Source of the DNA: JANNOG01 sp964516515 | Lineage (GTDB): Bacteria; Actinomycetota; Actinomycetes; Actinomycetales; JBBAYJ01 | NCBI GenBank assembly: GCA_964516515.1 | Contig: CAZEYA010000010.1 | Span: 1 to 41,715 of the forward strand | Direction of reading: 5' to 3' | Length of the DNA stretch: 41,715 nucleotides | Shown: positions 7,921 to 15,235 of the stretch, piece by piece | Numbering within the stretch: the first letter of the stretch is position 1 | Layout of the letters: each line of letters starts with the position of its first letter | The notes under the pieces: generated by a model | The model's input: only the letters and a program-made list of their open reading frames with translations | Told to the model about the DNA's origin: nothing | The model's database searches: none | Program-made: the position numbers and the translations under genes

Positions 7921-7931
7921 TGGGCCATCGT

Positions 7932-7949
7932 CCCCGGCCTTGGCCGGGG
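7932..7949. terminator. Palindromic hairpin between vapC and the MATE gene
   Basis: CCCCGGCC-TT-GGCCGGGG is a perfect 8-bp stem with a 2-base loop. It lies 56 bp after the vapC stop and 11 bp before the MATE GTG start. It could terminate vapBC transcription, act in the MATE leader, or be a repressor site. Confidence 0.4.
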
Positions 7950-8005
7950 TACGACGTCGTGGGCCCGCTCGACGGCTGCTCGATTGCTCGGGGTCGCCCC
8001 TTTGG

Positions 8006-8419
8006 CTAGTTGAGTGTGAACGGGTTGAGCACAGCGACGTCGAGGCCGGCGAGCGAGGCGGGATCGCGGGTCACGATCGTCAGTCCGTGCACCGCCGCGG
8101 TGGCGGCCATCAGGCCCTCGGTCGCGTTCAGTGACCATTGACCATTGAGCCGGCCCCAGCGGTCGGCGACCGCGACATCCACCGGTAGCACCCGGTCGGC
8201 GAACGCCGAGCTCAGCCCGTCCAGCCAGCTGTCCAACTGCCCAGCCGTGGCTGCGTCGGAACTGCGCAACCGCTCCGATACCGCCCGCAGCTCGACCAGA
8301 ACCAGGCAGCTGAGGTAGACGTCCTCAGCGCGGACCCCTTCCAGCCACCGGGTCAGGCCGCCATCGGGCGTGGGCCTGCGCAGCTCCGAGACCACGCCGG
8401 TGTCCAGCAGGAACGCCAC
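8006..8419 (-). CDS. vapC: Type II toxin, PIN-domain ribonuclease (VapC/FitB type)
   Basis: The 137-residue product begins MAFLLDTGVVSELRR, the start typical of FitB-type PIN proteins. Metal ligands are Asp6, Glu43 (LVELRA) and Asp119 (VTRD). The position normally occupied by the third Asp (xxDxLIAATA) is Glu101 (ATEGLMAATA), which keeps the charge but lengthens the side chain. The start is GTG, 2 bases after the antitoxin stop. The predicted role is RNA cleavage on release from the antitoxin; the Asp-to-Glu change makes full activity less certain. Confidence 0.86.
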   Translation of the reverse strand: MAFLLDTGVVSELRRPTPDGGLTRWLEGVRAEDVYLSCLVLVELRAVSERLRSSDAATAGQLDSWLDGLSSAFADRVLPVDVAVADRWGRLNGQWSLNATEGLMAATAAVHGLTIVTRDPASLAGLDVAVLNPFTLN

Positions 8420-8421
8420 GA

Positions 8422-8631
8422 TCAGCCCCGCGCCGACGGGTCCGGCAACGGCTGGTGGCGCAGGTACTCGACCAGCGTCATCGACTCACCGCGCAACTGC
8501 CGGTACTGCGAGATGTCGAGGATGACGGCGACCTCCTGGCCGTGCTTCGTGACGAACTGGGCCTTGCCGTCGATCGCGGCCCGCAGCACCTCGCTGAAGC
8601 GCTGCTTGGCCTCTTGCACCTGCCATGGCAT
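8422..8631 (-). CDS. Type II antitoxin, Phd/YefM family
   Basis: The 69-residue product has the Phd/YefM core: WQVQEAKQRFSEVLRAAI, then AQFVTKHGQEVAVILDISQYRQL. Its short C-terminal arm (TLVEYLRHQPLPD) would bind the PIN toxin. I chose ATG 8631 because GGAGGG lies just upstream and the family starts with this M-x-W-x-(L/V)-Q-E-A-K pattern; an open frame continues to 8685 but its extra residues look unrelated. It heads a two-gene operon with the toxin and diverges from mmsA. Confidence 0.87.
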   Translation of the reverse strand: MPWQVQEAKQRFSEVLRAAIDGKAQFVTKHGQEVAVILDISQYRQLRGESMTLVEYLRHQPLPDPSARG

Positions 8632-8701
8632 GACGAACCCTCCTGTCCGGTCAGTCCAGGCTACGGATCGTGACAGCGGCGTCACCGTGGCGACGCGCCG
8701 A

Positions 8702-8707
8702 TACGAT
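8702..8707 (+). promoter_or_regulatory. -10 box of leaderless mmsA promoter
   Basis: TACGAT is followed by 7 bases and the ATG at 8715, so transcription should begin at or next to the start codon. No ribosome-binding site is present. No clear -35 box is seen. Confidence 0.55.
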
Positions 8708-8714
8708 CACCGTC

Positions 8715-10205
8715 ATGACCACGCGGATCAGCCATCTCATCGACGGTTCGGACACTCCGGGCACGAGCGGTCGGACCTCACCGGTCTACGATCCCGCCAC
8801 CGGGGCGCAGACCGGCGAGGTGGAGCTCGCGACCGCGGACGAGGTCGCCGTCGCCGTCGCGTCGGCGAAGCAGGCCTCTGCTGTGTGGCGCGAGGTATCC
8901 ATCGCCCGTCGAACCAAGCTGCTGTTCGCGTTCCGGAACCTGGTCGAGGCCAATGCCGGCGAGATCGCCCGCCGGCTCACCGCTGAGCACGGCAAGGTGC
9001 TCTCCGACGCCGGTGGCGAGGTGGCGCGGGCGCTGGAGAACATCGAGTACGCCTGCGGCCTCGCCGAACTGCTCAAGGGCTCGTACTCCGAGCAGGCCTC
9101 GTCCGGTGTCGACGTGTATTCGATCCGCCAGCCGCTGGGAGTCGTCGCCGGCATCACCCCGTTCAATTTCCCGGCCATGGTGCCCTTGTGGATGATTCCC
9201 AACGCGGTGGCATGCGGTAACACCTTCATTCTCAAGCCGAGCGAGAAGGACCCATCGGCGCCGCGATTCATCGCCGAGTTGTTCCACGAGGCGGGCTTCC
9301 CGCCGGGCGTGCTCAATGTCGTCAACGGCGACAAGGTGGCCGTGGACGCGATTCTTTCGCACCCCGACATCGCGGCGGTCAGTTTCGTCGGTTCGACGCC
9401 GATCGCCAAATACATCTACGAGACGGGCACGGCCCACGGCAAGCGTGTCCAGGCGCTGGGCGGGGCGAAGAATCACATGGTGGTGCTCCCGGACGCGGAT
9501 ATCGACCTGGCCGCGGATTCGGCTGTCAGCGCCGCCTACGGCTCGGCCGGTGAGCGCTGCATGGCGATCTCGGTGGTGGTGGCCGTCGGTAGCGCTGCGG
9601 ACCCGCTGGTCGACGCCATCCGGGCACGGCTGGACAAGCTCGTCATCGGGCCGGGCACCGATCCGGCCTCGCAGATGGGGCCGCTGGTCACGCGTCAGCA
9701 CCGGGACAAGGTGGCGTCCTACGTGCAGGCGGGCTCGGACGCCGGCGCCACGGTCGTTGTCGACGGGCGCGAGCGCGAGTTCGACGGCGACGGATTCTTC
9801 CTCGGCGTCTCCCTGCTGGACGACGTGACCCCTGGCATGAGCGTGTACACCGACGAGATCTTCGGCCCCGTCCTCGGCGTCGTCCGAGTCGACACCTACG
9901 CCGAGGCCGTCAGGCTGGTCGAGGACAATCCGTGGGGTAACGGAGTCGCGATCTTCACCCGCGACGGCGGGGCCGCCCGGCAGTTCCAGCACGAGGTCGA
10001 GGCTGGCATGGTCGGGGTGAACGTGCCGATCCCCGTGCCCGTCGGGTACTACTCCTTCGGCGGCTGGAAGTCCTCGCTGTTCGGCGACAGCCACATGTAT
10101 GGGCCGGAGGGCGTGCACTTCTACACCCGTGGCAAGGTCGTGACCAGCCGCTGGCCCGACCCTGCCACTTCGGCGGTCGATCTCGGGTTTCCGCGCAACG
10201 TCTGA
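8715..10205 (+). CDS. mmsA: Methylmalonate-semialdehyde dehydrogenase (CoA-acylating)
   Basis: The 496-residue product converts methylmalonate semialdehyde, NAD+ and CoA to propionyl-CoA and CO2 in valine and pyrimidine breakdown. It starts MTTRISHLIDG, typical of the family. It shows GITPFNFPAMVPLWMIPNA, the NAD-site block FVGSTPIAKYIYE, and GAKNHMVVLPDAD in place of the usual ELGGK of hydrolytic aldehyde dehydrogenases. The nucleophile is the Cys in GSAGERCMAIS. Length and motifs match full-size MmsA. It is a lone leaderless gene here, without mmsB or acyl-CoA dehydrogenase neighbours, and converges on the asparaginase gene. Confidence 0.93.
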   Translation: MTTRISHLIDGSDTPGTSGRTSPVYDPATGAQTGEVELATADEVAVAVASAKQASAVWREVSIARRTKLLFAFRNLVEANAGEIARRLTAEHGKVLSDAGGEVARALENIEYACGLAELLKGSYSEQASSGVDVYSIRQPLGVVAGITPFNFPAMVPLWMIPNAVACGNTFILKPSEKDPSAPRFIAELFHEAGFPPGVLNVVNGDKVAVDAILSHPDIAAVSFVGSTPIAKYIYETGTAHGKRVQALGGAKNHMVVLPDADIDLAADSAVSAAYGSAGERCMAISVVVAVGSAADPLVDAIRARLDKLVIGPGTDPASQMGPLVTRQHRDKVASYVQAGSDAGATVVVDGREREFDGDGFFLGVSLLDDVTPGMSVYTDEIFGPVLGVVRVDTYAEAVRLVEDNPWGNGVAIFTRDGGAARQFQHEVEAGMVGVNVPIPVPVGYYSFGGWKSSLFGDSHMYGPEGVHFYTRGKVVTSRWPDPATSAVDLGFPRNV

Positions 10206-10306
10206 GCCCCTGCTGTGGCCGGCGGGCGGGCCGCAGGCTCGGCCAGCGTTCGACTCAGCGGTTGAGCCCGGATTCGAGGGCATGTCGCCGGCGTAGGGGG
10301 ACACCG

Positions 10307-10316
10307 GGGGTACCCC
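10307..10316. repeat. GGGGTACCCC palindrome in the mmsA/asparaginase gap
   Basis: The 146-bp convergent gap (10206-10351) contains this perfect 10-bp palindrome and no gene. It is too short to call as a terminator with confidence. Confidence 0.3.
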
Positions 10317-10351
10317 GAGCGATCACGGACACTGCTTCCGACGGCGACGTC

Positions 10352-11302
10352 TCAGAACGCCGGCTCGATCCTCCCGACGGGGCTGCCGTGACCGAGCACG
10401 GGACGATCGGCGAAGGCGTCCAGGGCGGGTGAGCTCACGCCCATCAGGGCGAGCAGCCTGGTCAGCACCGGGGCAACCGCCCGCTCCCCACCGTCCCCGA
10501 TCTTCACCGCGACCGCCTGCCCGTCCGGCAGCGCGGCCGCCCACACCGCCTCGGCGCCGTCCTTGGCGATGGCCGACGGCACGGCTTCGAGGAACGCCGT
10601 GATGTCACGGCCGTCTCCGCCGACCATGCCCGGGTGATGACGGATGCTCGCGCTGATCCGGTGGCCCGGGGTGCCGTCAGCCCCGCGGGCCAGGTCGCCG
10701 AAGGCCTTCGCCAGGGCGGTCAGCGACAGGGCCGGAGCGGGGGCGCCGCACCCGTCGACGGCCATGGCTGTCACGTCGCCACCCGTCAGTCGTGCGATGC
10801 CGCCACGGATCGCCAGCTGAACCGGATGTTCGGGCGCCCGATACCCGGCGACCGGCCAGCCGTTGACCGTGCAGGTCGCCAGCATCCCCGCATGCTTGCC
10901 CGAGCAGTTCTGCAGCAACGGCCGCGGGGGTTCGCCGGCGGCGATCGCCCGGTGCCGCAGCGATGGCGTGAGCGGCCAGTCCGGCGTGTTGTCGAGGTCG
11001 GCCTCCGACAAGCCGTGACGGCCGAGGATTTGCTGGACACCCGAGATGTGGCGTGGCTGCCCACCGTGGCTGGCTGTCACCAGCGCGAGGAGGTCACCTG
11101 GCAGGTCGAGTCCGGCGCCCAGCATGGCGTGCAGCTGCAGCGGTTTGACTGCCGAGCGCGGCAGCAACGGGGAACTGACATCGCCCCATGCCGCCACGAC
11201 GGCCCCCCGCGGATCGAGCACGACCGCCGAACCGCTGTGAAGACTCTCGATCATCCCGGAGCGGATCGTCACGGCCAGCGGCACATGACGGGGCGGGATC
11301 AC
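10352..11302 (-). CDS. Asparaginase II family protein
   Basis: The 316-residue product belongs to the Rhizobium-type (thermolabile) L-asparaginase II family, which is unrelated to E. coli AnsA/AnsB. It hydrolyses L-asparagine to aspartate and ammonia. Recognisable blocks are IESLHSGSAVVLD, LPRSAVKPLQ, TASHGGQPRHISGVQ, QNCSGKHAGMLA and VDGCGAPAPALSL. No signal peptide is seen, so it is probably cytoplasmic. It reads from a GTG preceded by TACGGT and six bases, with no ribosome-binding site. It is divergent from the F420 oxidoreductase gene across 63 bp. Confidence 0.87.
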   Translation of the reverse strand: MIPPRHVPLAVTIRSGMIESLHSGSAVVLDPRGAVVAAWGDVSSPLLPRSAVKPLQLHAMLGAGLDLPGDLLALVTASHGGQPRHISGVQQILGRHGLSEADLDNTPDWPLTPSLRHRAIAAGEPPRPLLQNCSGKHAGMLATCTVNGWPVAGYRAPEHPVQLAIRGGIARLTGGDVTAMAVDGCGAPAPALSLTALAKAFGDLARGADGTPGHRISASIRHHPGMVGGDGRDITAFLEAVPSAIAKDGAEAVWAAALPDGQAVAVKIGDGGERAVAPVLTRLLALMGVSSPALDAFADRPVLGHGSPVGRIEPAF

Positions 11303-11308
11303 GTCGTG

Positions 11309-11314
11309 ACCGTA
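11309..11314 (-). promoter_or_regulatory. -10 box of leaderless asparaginase promoter
   Basis: On the minus strand TACGGT is followed by CACGAC and the GTG start at 11302. Confidence 0.5.
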
Positions 11315-11351
11315 TATCGCTCACGGGTCACTGCCCGAAACACCTCGCGGG

Positions 11352-11357
11352 TATGGT
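11352..11357 (+). promoter_or_regulatory. -10 box of leaderless oxidoreductase promoter
   Basis: TATGGT is followed by 8 bases and the ATG at 11366. No Shine-Dalgarno sequence is present. Confidence 0.5.
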
Positions 11358-11365
11358 CCGTGACC

Positions 11366-12367
11366 ATGGATTTCGGCCTGGTGCTGCAGAACGACCCACC
11401 GGCGTGGCGCGTCGTCGACCTCATGCGCCGAGCGGAGACGCTCGGCTTCGGCTACGGCTGGACATTCGATTCCCACGTGCTGTGGCAGGAGCCGTTCGTC
11501 ACCTACTCGCAGATCCTCTCGGCCACCAGGAAGATGATCGTCGGGCCGATGGTGACCAACCCGGGCACCCGGGACGTCACTGTCACGGCCTCGTTGTTCG
11601 CCACCCTCAATGACATGTTCGGCGAGCGGACGGTGTGCGGCATCGGCCGCGGGGACTCGGCGATGCGGGTGCTCGGCCGCAAGCCCGGCACACTCGGCGA
11701 ACTCGGCGAGGCGATGCGGGTCATCAAGGGCCTGGCCGAGGGCGGCACCGTCACGTACAACGACCAGTCGCTGTCGTTCCCCTGGCGCCGGGGCGGGTCC
11801 CTGCCGGTGTTGATGGCGGCCTACGGGCCCAAGGCGCTCGCACTGTGCGGCGAGCGGGCCGATGGCTTCATCCTGCAACTGGCCGATCCGGCGATTGCGG
11901 CATGGACCATCGGTGCGGTCAAGGCCGCCGCGGCCGCCGCCGGCCGTGACCCCGAGTCGCTCTACATCTGTGTCGCCGCGCCCGCCTATGTCGGCCCCGC
12001 CGCTGACCTCGCCCATCAGCGTGACCAGGTCCGGTGGTTCGGTGGCATGGTTGGGAACCATGTCGCGGATCTGGTGGCCCGATACGGCGACACCGGCGTC
12101 GTGCCGATCGCTCTGACGGACTACATCAAGGGCCGGCAGAGCTACGACTACGCCGAGCACGGCCGGGCCGGCAACACCCACACCGACTTCGTGCCTGACG
12201 AGATCATCGACCGGTTCTGCCTGTTGGGCCCGGTCGAGGCCCACGTCGCCCGGTTGCAGGAGTTGCGGGACCTCGGCGTCCACCAGTTCTCGATCTACCT
12301 GATGCACGACGACGCCGAGGCGACTCTGACCAGCTATGGCGAGAAGGTGATCCCCGCGCTGCGCTAG
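11366..12367 (+). CDS. LLM class F420-dependent oxidoreductase (TIGR03842-like)
   Basis: The 333-residue TIM-barrel protein belongs to the luciferase-like/F420-dependent oxidoreductases. The N-terminus MDFGLVLQNDPPAWRVVDL and the blocks GYGWTFDSHVLWQEPFV, VTNPGTRDVTVTASLFATL, VCGIGRGDSAMRV and MAAYGPKALALCG match what I recall of subfamily TIGR03842. F420 (or FMN) would serve as hydride donor and the substrate is unknown. Related genes in other actinomycetes often sit with hydantoinase or pyrimidine-degradation genes; here the neighbours are asparaginase and, beyond it, mmsA, a loose nitrogen/pyrimidine theme. The start is fixed by the -10 box and the family N-terminus; longer in-frame starts would run through the divergent asparaginase gene. 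Confidence 0.87.
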   Translation: MDFGLVLQNDPPAWRVVDLMRRAETLGFGYGWTFDSHVLWQEPFVTYSQILSATRKMIVGPMVTNPGTRDVTVTASLFATLNDMFGERTVCGIGRGDSAMRVLGRKPGTLGELGEAMRVIKGLAEGGTVTYNDQSLSFPWRRGGSLPVLMAAYGPKALALCGERADGFILQLADPAIAAWTIGAVKAAAAAAGRDPESLYICVAAPAYVGPAADLAHQRDQVRWFGGMVGNHVADLVARYGDTGVVPIALTDYIKGRQSYDYAEHGRAGNTHTDFVPDEIIDRFCLLGPVEAHVARLQELRDLGVHQFSIYLMHDDAEATLTSYGEKVIPALR

Positions 12368-12463
12368 CCCCTCGGCGACCGCGAGTGCGAGTGATCCATC
12401 TCTCAATTGGCGTGTCGCTGGCCTTATGTCGATGATCGGGCACCCACAGTGACATCTGGCGTC

Positions 12464-12469
12464 TAGTGT
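12464..12469 (+). promoter_or_regulatory. -10 box of leaderless DUF6493-like gene
   Basis: TAGTGT is followed by 7 bases and the ATG at 12477. The 109-bp gap before the gene holds nothing else recognisable. Confidence 0.45.
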
Positions 12470-12476
12470 CGCCGCC

Positions 12477-13868
12477 ATGCGTTCGCTCAGTCCGACCAGC
12501 GGACCTCGTCCGCTCCTCGCGCATCCGTCACCGGCGACGCGGCCCGAGAGCAGGGTGCAGGCCACTCCGCGCGAGTATCCGGAACCCGCCGACGGTGAAC
12601 ACGTGCCGTCCGGTGCGTCGGAACTGGACGCCGCCCCGGTGGTCGCCGTCCCGACCACCCCTGCCGAGCTGGCCGAACGGCTCTCGGAGATGCTCGTCGA
12701 GGCGACCGACCCCGAGACCTGGGAATCGGTGCTGACCGGCGCCGCGCATCTCGCCGGTGCCCCCGGTCTGGCGAGCGCTGTAGCCCCCCTGATCGGCAAG
12801 GCCCGAGAGGCACTCGGCCGCGGGGAGGCCGGTGTGTGGTACCTGGAGCCCGAGTACGACGCGGCGCGGCTGGCGCTGGCACTGGCGGGTCGGGTCGTTG
12901 CGCGGCGCGCGCCGACCTGGGGTTGGTCCGACCACCGCAGGCACCGCGTCGACGAGGTGCTCGACATCGTCGGCGAGCGCCGCCAGGTGACCTTGCTCGC
13001 CACTCCCACCGGCGCCGAGGGCAGGCTGGAGGCCCACGTGCTCGCCGAGCGGCTGGCAGGCAACCGCGAGGTGCGGACAGTGGACGAGCACCAGGCCAGG
13101 TTGCGGCTGCCATCGCGCCGCCCTCCCGCGGCCACCTGGACCGTCCGTGCCGAACGGGGCAGGCAGGGCACGATCCTCACCCTGCACGAGGTACCCGTTG
13201 CGGCGTTCGTCGGCGTCCCCGCTGCGCGTGACCGGTTGTCGTGGCACGGTATGGCCAACCCGGTGCCCGCCGGCAGCCAGCGCGTACCCACCCGCGAGGC
13301 GGATCTGCTGCGCTGGGCCTCGCCCTACGAGGCCGACCGGTTCGATGCCTGGGCGGCCGAGCGACTGGCCCGCAACATCGACTGGTGGGAGGCCGACTGG
13401 GACGAGCGCCGGCTCTTCACCCGGCTGCGGACCACTCGCGAGTCGCCTGCGCTGCCCGGTCGCGTCCTGCTCGCCATCGGCCTGGCAACCAAACAGGCGT
13501 CGGCTCACCAACCCGCAGTCGCGGTCACCCGCAGGCTGCTGGACGCGGGCCTGCTCGGACCGCAACGGTTCGCTACCACGGTCGCCGAGCTAGCGCCGGT
13601 GCTGGATCCGGCCCGGTTGTCGAGGACCTTCGGTGCGCTGCGCGCCACTCACCCGTACGCAGTCACCAGCGTGTTGGCAGGAGCCTTGCCGTCGTTTCCG
13701 GTCGGTCAGCGGGGGCTGGGCGCGTTGATCGGGTTGTATGCCGACCTGATCGAGTCGATCGGCTGGTCACCCGCACCGCAGGCGCTGCGGTCATGGCTCG
13801 GCGCAATGCCGGACACCGGGCCGGCCGCGATGTCGGCCCAGCGAGCGCTGCAGGCGCTGACGATCTAG
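12477..13868 (+). CDS. Uncharacterised protein, possibly DUF6493/DUF7825-related
   Basis: The 463-residue product has a Pro/Ala-rich, probably disordered first 55 residues, then a mixed alpha/beta region with W-rich blocks (WYLEPEYDAARLALALAG, APTWGWSDHRRHRVDE). The C-terminal 150 residues look all-helical and HEAT-like (GRVLLAIGLATKQASAHQ, VTRRLLDAGLLG, LSRTFGALRATHPYAV). The C-terminal part resembles the end of actinobacterial DUF6493 proteins, which often accompany SWIM-zinc-finger genes. The match is from memory and uncertain. If correct, this is a short version lacking the usual N-terminal half. No signal peptide or membrane helix is evident and no SWIM partner is present. Confidence 0.6.
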   Translation: MRSLSPTSGPRPLLAHPSPATRPESRVQATPREYPEPADGEHVPSGASELDAAPVVAVPTTPAELAERLSEMLVEATDPETWESVLTGAAHLAGAPGLASAVAPLIGKAREALGRGEAGVWYLEPEYDAARLALALAGRVVARRAPTWGWSDHRRHRVDEVLDIVGERRQVTLLATPTGAEGRLEAHVLAERLAGNREVRTVDEHQARLRLPSRRPPAATWTVRAERGRQGTILTLHEVPVAAFVGVPAARDRLSWHGMANPVPAGSQRVPTREADLLRWASPYEADRFDAWAAERLARNIDWWEADWDERRLFTRLRTTRESPALPGRVLLAIGLATKQASAHQPAVAVTRRLLDAGLLGPQRFATTVAELAPVLDPARLSRTFGALRATHPYAVTSVLAGALPSFPVGQRGLGALIGLYADLIESIGWSPAPQALRSWLGAMPDTGPAAMSAQRALQALTI

Positions 13869-13885
13869 CGGCGAGGAGCCCGCGG

Positions 13886-15157
13886 TCAGCAGGGGGCGCT
13901 CTCCCGTTGCGGCGCCGTCGGCTGCTCGCCCATGGCGGCCGCGCGAGTGGCGGCCCGGGCGGCAAGCCAACCGAGTCCGATCAGGGCCGCGCCGATGGCG
14001 GGCGCCATCCACAGGGCCGGCGCCGCCCCATGCTGGTCGATGACGGCACCCGTGATCGGTGCACCGGCGGCCACCCCGACGAAGATCGCAACGGTCAGCC
14101 AGGTGAAGCCCTCGGTCAGGGCGGCCGGCCGGACCAGGGTGGCCACCAGGGCGTTGCCGCCGATCAGAGTGGGGGCGACGGCTAGCCCGACGACACCGAG
14201 GGCGATCCCCAGCCACACCTGGTTGTAGGCGAAGGGAACGAGCATGGTGGCGGCGCCCAGCGCGGTCGCGCTCCACGCGAAGCGGACAGGGGGGGAGGCA
14301 CGCCAGGTACGGCTGCCGTAGAGCACGCCGCCCACCAGGCTGGACAGCGAGAAGACCCCGAGGATGACGCCGGCCATCGCGGGCGTCCCCGCGGCTTCGG
14401 TGAAGGCGACCACGGTCACGTCGACACCGCCGAAGAAGGCGCCCATCGCCAGTAGTACCAGGGCTAGAGGGATCATGCCGCTGGCCAGGATGACCGGCGC
14501 CCGCGTGCTCTGTCCCGCAGTCCTGGCACCGCGGCTGGGCGTCGGTTCCGAGGAACGCGCCGTGACGAACCCCAGCACTCCCACGCCGGCGGTCACCGCC
14601 GCGACGACGAGCGCCGCGGGTGGGGCGACGCTGACCGTGAGGAAGGTGGCGAGGACCGGTCCGGTGATGAAGACGACCTCGTCGATGATGGACTCCAGCG
14701 CCAAGGCCCGGTCCCACCCGCCGGTGCGCTCGGTGATGATCGACCAGCGGACCCGGCTGAAGGCTCCGAGCACCGGCACGGTTGCCCCAGCGAGCGCCGC
14801 CGTGACGAACAACGTCCACGTCGGCGCTTCCCACGTGGCCGCCAGTACCAGGCCGACCAACGCCGGGATGTGGATCGCTGTGCCGCCCAGGGCGACCCGG
14901 GACTGACCCCAGCGATCGGCCAGCCGTCCCAACATCGGGGCGCACACCCCCTGGGCCAGCGCCAGTGCCGCCGCCACGGATCCTGCCAGGGCATAGGAGT
15001 CCCGGAGTTGCGCGATCATCAGCACGGTGCCGATGCCGATCATGCCCTGTGGAAGTCGCCCTACGATCCCGGGCACCACGAACGAGAGCGCACCGGGGGT
15101 CTTCAACAGACCCAGATACGAGATCTCCTTCGGCCGTGCTGTGCCCTCGTGTGCCAC
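13886..15157 (-). CDS. MFS transporter
   Basis: The 423-residue product has about 12 hydrophobic helices in two halves, joined by a polar loop near residues 205-220 (RSSEPTPSRGARTAGQS). The loop after helix 2 reads GRLADRWGQSRVAL, the MFS motif A pattern GxLaDrxGrrxxl. It is probably a proton-coupled exporter with no substrate evident. The GTG start lies 7 bases after TACTGT and lacks a ribosome-binding site. It converges on the DUF6493-like gene with only 17 bp between stops. Confidence 0.85.
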   Translation of the reverse strand: MAHEGTARPKEISYLGLLKTPGALSFVVPGIVGRLPQGMIGIGTVLMIAQLRDSYALAGSVAAALALAQGVCAPMLGRLADRWGQSRVALGGTAIHIPALVGLVLAATWEAPTWTLFVTAALAGATVPVLGAFSRVRWSIITERTGGWDRALALESIIDEVVFITGPVLATFLTVSVAPPAALVVAAVTAGVGVLGFVTARSSEPTPSRGARTAGQSTRAPVILASGMIPLALVLLAMGAFFGGVDVTVVAFTEAAGTPAMAGVILGVFSLSSLVGGVLYGSRTWRASPPVRFAWSATALGAATMLVPFAYNQVWLGIALGVVGLAVAPTLIGGNALVATLVRPAALTEGFTWLTVAIFVGVAAGAPITGAVIDQHGAAPALWMAPAIGAALIGLGWLAARAATRAAAMGEQPTAPQRESAPC

Positions 15158-15164
15158 ACGCTCG

Positions 15165-15170
15165 ACAGTA
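15165..15170 (-). promoter_or_regulatory. -10 box of leaderless MFS gene
   Basis: On the minus strand TACTGT is followed by 7 bases and the GTG start at 15157. Confidence 0.5.
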
Positions 15171-15235
15171 AAGCCCGCCTACGACAGTCCGCGAACGGGA
15201 GACGCGCCTTGTCAGGCGCCGGGTCATGGGTCGGG

